DNA from: SOIA01 sp050116035
GTDB taxonomy: Bacteria; Acidobacteriota; Aminicenantia; Aminicenantales; Aminicenantaceae
Direction: 5' to 3'
Assembly: GCA_050116035.1 (NCBI GenBank)
Contig: JASFPJ010000147.1
Location: 1 to 7,573 of the forward strand
DNA length: 7,573 nt
Position 1 is the stretch's first letter. Every line of letters starts with the position of its first letter. This document shows positions 4,183-7,573 of the stretch, piece after piece. The notes beneath the pieces are model-generated. The model ran no database searches, was not told the origin of the DNA, and saw only the letters and a list, made by a program, of their open reading frames with translations. Made by a program: the position numbers and the translations under genes.

Positions 4183-6783
4183 TTACCAGCAGCGATGATA
4201 TTTCCACATGAGATAGAACAGCAGCCGGATCAAACGAGCCATCTTTGCCGACCATCTGTTGCATTGCAGAAGCGGCTTGCTCAAACTCTCTGTCGCGGTG
4301 TTTCCGTTTGAATCACTGGCGGTCACTGTGACGACTATGGACCAATCTCTTCCATTGGGGAAAACATAGATGTCATTTCCGACAACTCTGTAGATTCCTC
4401 TTCCCCAAACTCGCCGCCCACGTCTATTTAATACCTTAACTTTATCAATCACCAATTCAACGTCCTGAGAACAATTATCCGTGGCACTCACTGTCAGCAT
4501 GTTCGCGTTTACCCACCTGTGAACATCCACACAAGTCGAGTCTGACAGATGTATCGTTGGAGGCGTGATATCCTCGACTTTTACAGTCTGTGTTTGTGTC
4601 GCGATGTTCCCGTTTTCGTCAGTGTAGGTCCAGGTCACTGTATGGGTGCCCTGCTCATCGAAGGTAATGGGAAGTGTGCCATTCGTTGTTCCAGTAATGG
4701 CGCCTGCGCAGTTGTCTGAAGCAGTCGGCGCTGTCGTGATCTCTACCGAACACTCCCCTTCCAAAGTCGGTAATGTCGCCACATCAGGAACCGGCGGAGT
4801 TTTATCTTCGACGATCACAGTCTGTGTTTGTTCTGTGATGTTCCCGTTTCCATCAACATAAGTCCAAGTAACTATATGGGTGCCCTGCTCAGTGTAAGTG
4901 AGCGGATCATCCGTATCCCCCCCAATAGCTCCTGCACAGTTATCCGTGGCAGTCGGGACTTCCGTGATCGTTGCTGAACACTCCCCTGTCACAGTCGGTA
5001 ATGTCGCCGCATCAGGAGCTGGTGGAATTGTATCCTGGACGATCACGGTCTGTTCTTGTGTTATGGAGTTCCCGTTTCCATCATCATACGTCCAGGTCAC
5101 CGTATAGGTGCCGACTTCTGTGTAACTGAGCGGATCAGACGTTGTCCCAGTAATAGGACCTTCAGTACAATTGTCAGTGGCAGTCGGGGCTTCCGTGATC
5201 TCTGCTGAACACTCCCCTATCACATCGTCTAGACTCGGCTCAGAAGGAACCGGAGCAGTCACATCATCGACGATGACAGTCTGACCTTGTGTAAAGGTGT
5301 TCCCATTTCCATCATTATAGGTCCAGGTCACCGTATAGGTGCCCTGCACAGTATAAACAAGTGGATCATCCGTTGTTCCAATAATGGGACCTTCAGTACA
5401 ATTGTCAGTGGCAGTGGGCACTGTCGCGACCTCTGCCGAACACTCCCCTATCACATCGTCTAGACTCGGCTCAGAAGGAACCGGTGGGGTTGTGTCCTCA
5501 ACTGTTATCACGACCTCATCAGTTCCAGTCCCATTGACATTGCTCACTGTCAGAGTAAAGGTGTGCTCTCCCAAGCCCAAGGTGACTGTGATTATCGGCT
5601 CTGATCCATCGGCATCGCCGATCGGACCTGTCCATTCGTATGTAAGATCTTCACCACCAGGATCATACGAGCCCGATCCATCAAGAGTCACCGTGGCCTC
5701 ACCACTTTCGTCAGCAGAAAAGGTCTGGTCATCACCGGCTCTAGCAACGGGTGGGGGAACGATTTCGTCTGCTCCGATATCCACGATAGCGTCATCATCC
5801 CCGTCTCCATCCAGGGGTCTCAGGTGGTACTCAAAATCGAAATCGACATACCCAAGATAGTCATTCGTCCCTGCATCCACGCACGGAGAATAAGATTCAA
5901 GATGATAGTCATAAGCCAAATAGTCAACACCCTCGTCATCAAAATATTTAAATTCAGGGTATGCGCTCATATCTTCAATCGCTGGGGGACAATTCACATA
6001 GGGCAAAGGAGCATTGTCGTATACATTGTTATAAGTAATTGTAGGGTTATTGGGTGAAAGATAACAATAGATCCCACCACCATTACTGCCCGCACTGTTT
6101 TTAAATATGATGTTGTTAGCGATAACCGGATTACAGAGACGATAAAGGTATATACCGCCTCCGAAAGTGCTTCCGGTATTCCCGACAATAGTATTGTTGA
6201 CAATTGTCGGAGAGGAGTAATAGCAGTAGATACCGCCTCCGTTACGAGCTCTATTCCCGATTATGATATTATTCGCAATCAGAGGAAAAGAATTCGTATA
6301 ACAAATAATTCCTCCACCATTAAATAATATATTGCCTCCGAATATGATATTGTTAACGATTATTGGAGACGACCCATTCTGACAAAATATTGAGCCGCCA
6401 ACAACACCCCCACCATTTTTTACCAGAAACCCTTCAACTCTTGATGAAGCATCACCGAAACAGCTTATGACAGTGCCTGAAAATCCTGCGTCAATTACGC
6501 AAACGCCCGATCCCGCACCGATCAATTCCACTCCACTCGGTAGAGTGATCGGAAACGACTCACCTGAAGCCGCATTATAAGTCCCAGGCGCGACCCGCAC
6601 TATTCCTCTATCTGCGTCTCCGGCAAGAATAGCTGCTTCGGCCGCATTAATCCCCGCTTGAATCGTGGGATAATCCACAGAAGGCACTTGGAACTCAAGT
6701 ATTAGTGCGTTACCATTACCCGCTATAAAGACAAGGGCAAGACAAACGCTTGCAAACAAAGCCAAAATCCTTTTCCCTTTCAT
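4183..6783 (-). CDS. Large exported beta-helix / PKD / HYR-repeat protein
   Basis: An 866-residue protein of unknown specific role. The ATG at 6781-6783 is chosen because GGGAG lies just upstream and it begins directly with a signal peptide (MKGKRILALF to about residue 26). An in-frame ATG at 6814-6816 lacks a ribosome binding site and overlaps a candidate -10. Domains in order: a right-handed parallel beta-helix (about 36-260), with four coils of NGGGI-x-C-Y and NN-I-x-GN spaced 26-27 residues; a choice-of-anchor-Q-like end with CVDAGTND and DIGADE (about 301-340); a PKD domain (about 345-429); four Cys-containing HYR-like repeats (430-737), each with GECS, TDNC or SDNC and VTWTY-x-D-x-NGN; a divergent fifth repeat (738-837); and a tail with LIRLLFYLMW. 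Such proteins are usually cell-surface or secreted and bind glycans or other cells. No catalytic site is evident. A palindrome that may end the transcript follows at 4096-4155. Confidence 0.9.
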   Translation of the reverse strand: MKGKRILALFASVCLALVFIAGNGNALILEFQVPSVDYPTIQAGINAAEAAILAGDADRGIVRVAPGTYNAASGESFPITLPSGVELIGAGSGVCVIDAGFSGTVISCFGDASSRVEGFLVKNGGGVVGGSIFCQNGSSPIIVNNIIFGGNILFNGGGIICYTNSFPLIANNIIIGNRARNGGGIYCYYSSPTIVNNTIVGNTGSTFGGGIYLYRLCNPVIANNIIFKNSAGSNGGGIYCYLSPNNPTITYNNVYDNAPLPYVNCPPAIEDMSAYPEFKYFDDEGVDYLAYDYHLESYSPCVDAGTNDYLGYVDFDFEYHLRPLDGDGDDDAIVDIGADEIVPPPVARAGDDQTFSADESGEATVTLDGSGSYDPGGEDLTYEWTGPIGDADGSEPIITVTLGLGEHTFTLTVSNVNGTGTDEVVITVEDTTPPVPSEPSLDDVIGECSAEVATVPTATDNCTEGPIIGTTDDPLVYTVQGTYTVTWTYNDGNGNTFTQGQTVIVDDVTAPVPSEPSLDDVIGECSAEITEAPTATDNCTEGPITGTTSDPLSYTEVGTYTVTWTYDDGNGNSITQEQTVIVQDTIPPAPDAATLPTVTGECSATITEVPTATDNCAGAIGGDTDDPLTYTEQGTHIVTWTYVDGNGNITEQTQTVIVEDKTPPVPDVATLPTLEGECSVEITTAPTASDNCAGAITGTTNGTLPITFDEQGTHTVTWTYTDENGNIATQTQTVKVEDITPPTIHLSDSTCVDVHRWVNANMLTVSATDNCSQDVELVIDKVKVLNRRGRRVWGRGIYRVVGNDIYVFPNGRDWSIVVTVTASDSNGNTATESLSKPLLQCNRWSAKMARLIRLLFYLMWKYHRCW
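4573..5496 (-). repeat. Four tandem HYR-like repeat units, Cys-containing
   Basis: Units of 76-78 codons at 5266-5496 (R1), 5035-5265 (R2), 4807-5034 (R3) and 4573-4806 (R4). Each opens with D-x-T-x-P (D-x-I-P-P in R3), then GECS, then TDNC or SDNC about 14 residues later, and ends with VTWTY, NGN and TQTV-like motifs. The two conserved Cys per unit could form a disulfide in the exported protein. R1 and R2 share PSEPSLDDVIGECSAE and TEGPI; R3 and R4 share the ATLPT and DNCAGAI types. A fifth, divergent unit follows at 4279-4572 (TIHLSDSTC, then SATDNC and SNGNTA). The pairing suggests stepwise duplication. Confidence 0.85.
5156..5484. repeat. Exact DNA repeats between HYR units R1 and R2, 231-bp offset
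   Basis: A 47-base stretch at 5207-5253 is repeated base for base at 5438-5484, and a 29-base stretch at 5156-5184 is repeated at 5387-5415. Both pairs are offset by 231 bases, exactly 77 codons, which is one protein repeat. Synonymous positions are identical inside these blocks and differ between them, which points to recent duplication or gene conversion rather than selection on the protein alone. Confidence 0.9.
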
Positions 6784-6814
6784 ATTTTTCTCCCTATTCC
6801 AATTTTTTTTATAC

Positions 6815-6843
6815 ATTATATTTCATACAAATTCTTTTAATTC
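6815..6843 (-). promoter_or_regulatory. Weak proximal promoter candidate for the repeat-protein gene
   Basis: A perfect TATAAT (6815-6820) on the minus strand, but the hexamer 17 bases upstream is GAATTA (6838-6843), a poor -35. A start near 6808 would give a leader of about 25 bases before the ATG at 6783. In this AT-rich stretch a chance TATAAT is possible. Confidence 0.35.
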
Positions 6844-6945
6844 ACTCTTTCTCCTCAGCGAAAAGATATCCCTCATTTTATTCATATGAGTGAACGTACG
6901 AATGCGAGTGAGAGAGTGAGTGAATTTTGTTCTAATCTTGAGCAT
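6823..6945 (-). CDS. Possible short ORF in the leader (40 codons)
   Basis: ATG at 6943-6945 opens a 40-codon frame beginning MLKIRTKFTH and ending ELKEFV before TGA (6823-6825). It is preceded by AAAAGAAG, a weak Shine-Dalgarno, and starts about 30 bases after the predicted start of the 6983-7012 promoter. The peptide is basic with no signal peptide, membrane segment or recognised family. It ends 40 bases before the large gene, so it could be an upstream or leader ORF. Much of it coincides with GAGTGA-rich DNA that also forms an inverted repeat, so the frame may be incidental. Confidence 0.22.
   Translation of the reverse strand: MLKIRTKFTHSLTRIRTFTHMNKMRDIFSLRRKSELKEFV
6839..6926 (-). promoter_or_regulatory. 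Foldable 5' leader stem before the repeat-protein gene
   Basis: AATTCACTC (read from 6926 to 6918) pairs perfectly with GAGTGAATT (6847 to 6839). After a two-by-two internal loop the stem continues for five pairs (6911-6915 with 6850-6854, one G-T). Inside the loop CTCAT and ATGAG can make a further small hairpin. It lies within the region transcribed from the 6983-7012 promoter. No known riboswitch class is recognised. The stem stops short of the ribosome binding site near 6790. Confidence 0.35.
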
Positions 6946-6966
6946 ATACGCTTCTTTTCCAAATCT

Positions 6967-7002
6967 TGGGATTGCAGTAGTTAGTTTAATAGAAAAATCC
7001 CA
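6967..7002. promoter_or_regulatory. Dyad symmetry around the distal -10, possible operator
   Basis: TGGGATT (6967-6973) and AATCCCA (6996-7002) are perfect inverted repeats separated by 22 bases. Extending outward adds a T-G and a C-G pair. The dyad brackets the candidate -10 at 6983-6988, with one arm in the -35/-10 spacer and the other at about +4 to +10. That placement suits a repressor operator, or a hairpin forming only in read-through RNA. Confidence 0.35.
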
Positions 7003-7012
7003 GGAGTGTCAA
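6983..7012 (-). promoter_or_regulatory. Distal sigma70-type promoter upstream of the repeat-protein gene
   Basis: A perfect TTGACA (7007-7012) is followed after 18 bases by TAAACT (6983-6988), or after 17 by TTAAAC. Transcription would begin near 6976 and give a leader of about 190 bases before the ATG at 6783. Of the two candidates for this gene it has the better -35. Confidence 0.55.
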
Positions 7013-7030
7013 TCGACTGAGGGATGAAAT

Positions 7031-7088
7031 AAGGGGTGTTTTTTTCCTCATAACAGTAATCTTCATCAAGGAGTGGTTCTCACCCCTT
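7031..7088. repeat. Inverted repeat in the 6.8-7.2 kb gap
   Basis: AAGGGGTG (7031-7038) and CACCCCTT (7081-7088) are perfect inverted arms around a 42-base loop. A seven-T run (7039-7045) directly follows the left arm. It lies between the stop of the winged-helix gene (7203) and the distal promoter. The long loop makes a classical terminator unlikely; it may be a degenerate palindromic element. Apart from this the stretch 7089-7202 shows nothing I can identify. Confidence 0.35.
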
Positions 7089-7202
7089 TAGACTAGCCAC
7101 TGAAAAGCAGAGAATGCCGGTCACCCAGTTTTTATTGGTATAAAATGGAATGGATTGAACGGTTAGAAGCCTGTAATCTTATCCAGAATCACTCAACACT
7201 TC

Positions 7203-7573
7203 TCAGGATGCATCTTCCTCGCATCCCTTAAGAGGAGACATAAATCCTCCCATTGTTCTCTCGGTTAAGGGAACCATGGAACGGCATTGTTTGATCTGGA
7301 CTTCTTTATCGGAGATGAATTTTCCGATTTTTTTGGCTTTGGAGTAGATTTCCTCTGAGACGTTAGGCTTAACTTTCTCGAACAGCAATATCTTGACCGT
7401 CGGTTCTTGCTTTTCATCGAAATCCCAGACTCCAACGACTCGGCCGTCCTTCAAGATAGTTGAAGTCGCATTGCCCGAGCGGTCAAAAACTTTAGTATGC
7501 AGCTCCGGGATTAAATATCTCTTCCGCTCTTTATAACCCATGAGATACGGATCGAGGAGTGGCATGAAACTGA
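7203..7573 (-). CDS. Winged-helix DNA-binding (HTH_42/AlkZ-like) protein, C-terminal part
   Basis: The frame is open to the right edge, so only the last 123 codons or so are present; the codons before the internal ATG at 7563-7565 read Ser-Phe. Characteristic family residues are LLDPYLMGYKERKRYL, then VFDRSGNATSTIL-x-DGRVVGVW and a VKILLFE strand. These match the C-terminal region of the HTH_42 winged-helix family (PF06224), which includes AlkZ-type DNA glycosylases that unhook interstrand crosslinks, but also many uncharacterised members. The catalytic motif of AlkZ (QxQ or QxD) would lie upstream, outside the window, so glycosylase activity cannot be judged. After the family core comes a Lys-rich helix and a tail (about the last 25 residues) without recognised motifs. 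The stop is TGA at 7203-7205; no clear terminator follows. Confidence 0.78.
   Translation of the reverse strand, partial: SFMPLLDPYLMGYKERKRYLIPELHTKVFDRSGNATSTILKDGRVVGVWDFDEKQEPTVKILLFEKVKPNVSEEIYSKAKKIGKFISDKEVQIKQCRSMVPLTERTMGGFMSPLKGCEEDAS

Noticed and set aside
4573..5496. Regular DNA repeats that might suggest a CRISPR or satellite array
   Set aside because: The period of about 231 bases is a whole number of codons within one protein, and the repeats diverge at synonymous sites; they encode protein domains.
5384..5860. Plus-strand open frame of 158 codons rich in Ser/Val
   Set aside because: It is the antisense of the HYR and PKD region; the minus-strand protein is full of family motifs, and the plus frame shows none. 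The similar frames at 4646-4861 and 4898-5107 are repeats of the same shadow.
6784..6816. Upstream start for the repeat protein giving 11 extra residues
   Set aside because: The ATG at 6814-6816 lacks a ribosome binding site and overlaps the candidate TATAAT; the extra MYKKNWNREKN would precede an otherwise normal signal peptide.
7203..7565. Complete 120-residue protein starting at the ATG at 7563-7565
   Set aside because: The frame stays open to the edge and this Met lies just before the internal LLDPYLMGY motif of HTH_42 proteins, so the gene continues to the right.

Overview
All recognisable genes lie on the minus strand, so the window reads from right to left. The gene content is that of a bacterial chromosome: a Der GTPase, a tmRNA, and a cell-wall amidase with a signal peptide. 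The lipoprotein signal, the AMIN-amidase and the Cys-rich hyalin-type repeats suggest a diderm bacterium, perhaps an uncultured lineage near Aminicenantota or Acidobacteriota. That placement is a weak inference; nothing here fixes the taxon.

Layout in the direction of transcription. (1) 7203-7573: C-terminal part of a winged-helix protein of the HTH_42/AlkZ-like family, cut by the right edge. (2) 6784-7202: a 419-base gap with a TTGACA-type promoter, a dyad around its -10, a foldable leader, a possible 40-codon ORF, a second weaker promoter and an inverted repeat. (3) 4183-6783: a large exported modular protein with a signal peptide, right-handed beta-helix, choice-of-anchor-Q-like segment, PKD domain, four close Cys-containing HYR-like repeats and a fifth divergent one, ending in a short hydrophobic/basic tail. 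(4) 3950-4182: an imperfect palindrome (terminator or REP-like), a short direct repeat and a near-consensus sigma70 promoter. (5) 3602-3949: a complete one-piece tmRNA (ssrA) with four recognisable pseudoknots and a short tag ending in VAA. (6) 461-3568: a compact run of N-acetylmuramoyl-L-alanine amidase, a membrane-anchored GerMN-domain protein and Der. (7) 1-290: the N-terminus of a TPR lipoprotein with its own promoter, cut by the left edge.

The amidase starts 33 bases after the tmRNA 3' end, with no visible terminator or separate promoter between them. The strong ssrA promoter may therefore feed the amidase-GerMN-der run. The amidase and GerMN protein point to the cell envelope, while ssrA and der serve ribosome rescue and 50S assembly. 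No defence system, CRISPR array, insertion sequence or clearly new pathway is visible. The least ordinary parts are the large repeat protein with its leader and the ssrA-amidase junction.
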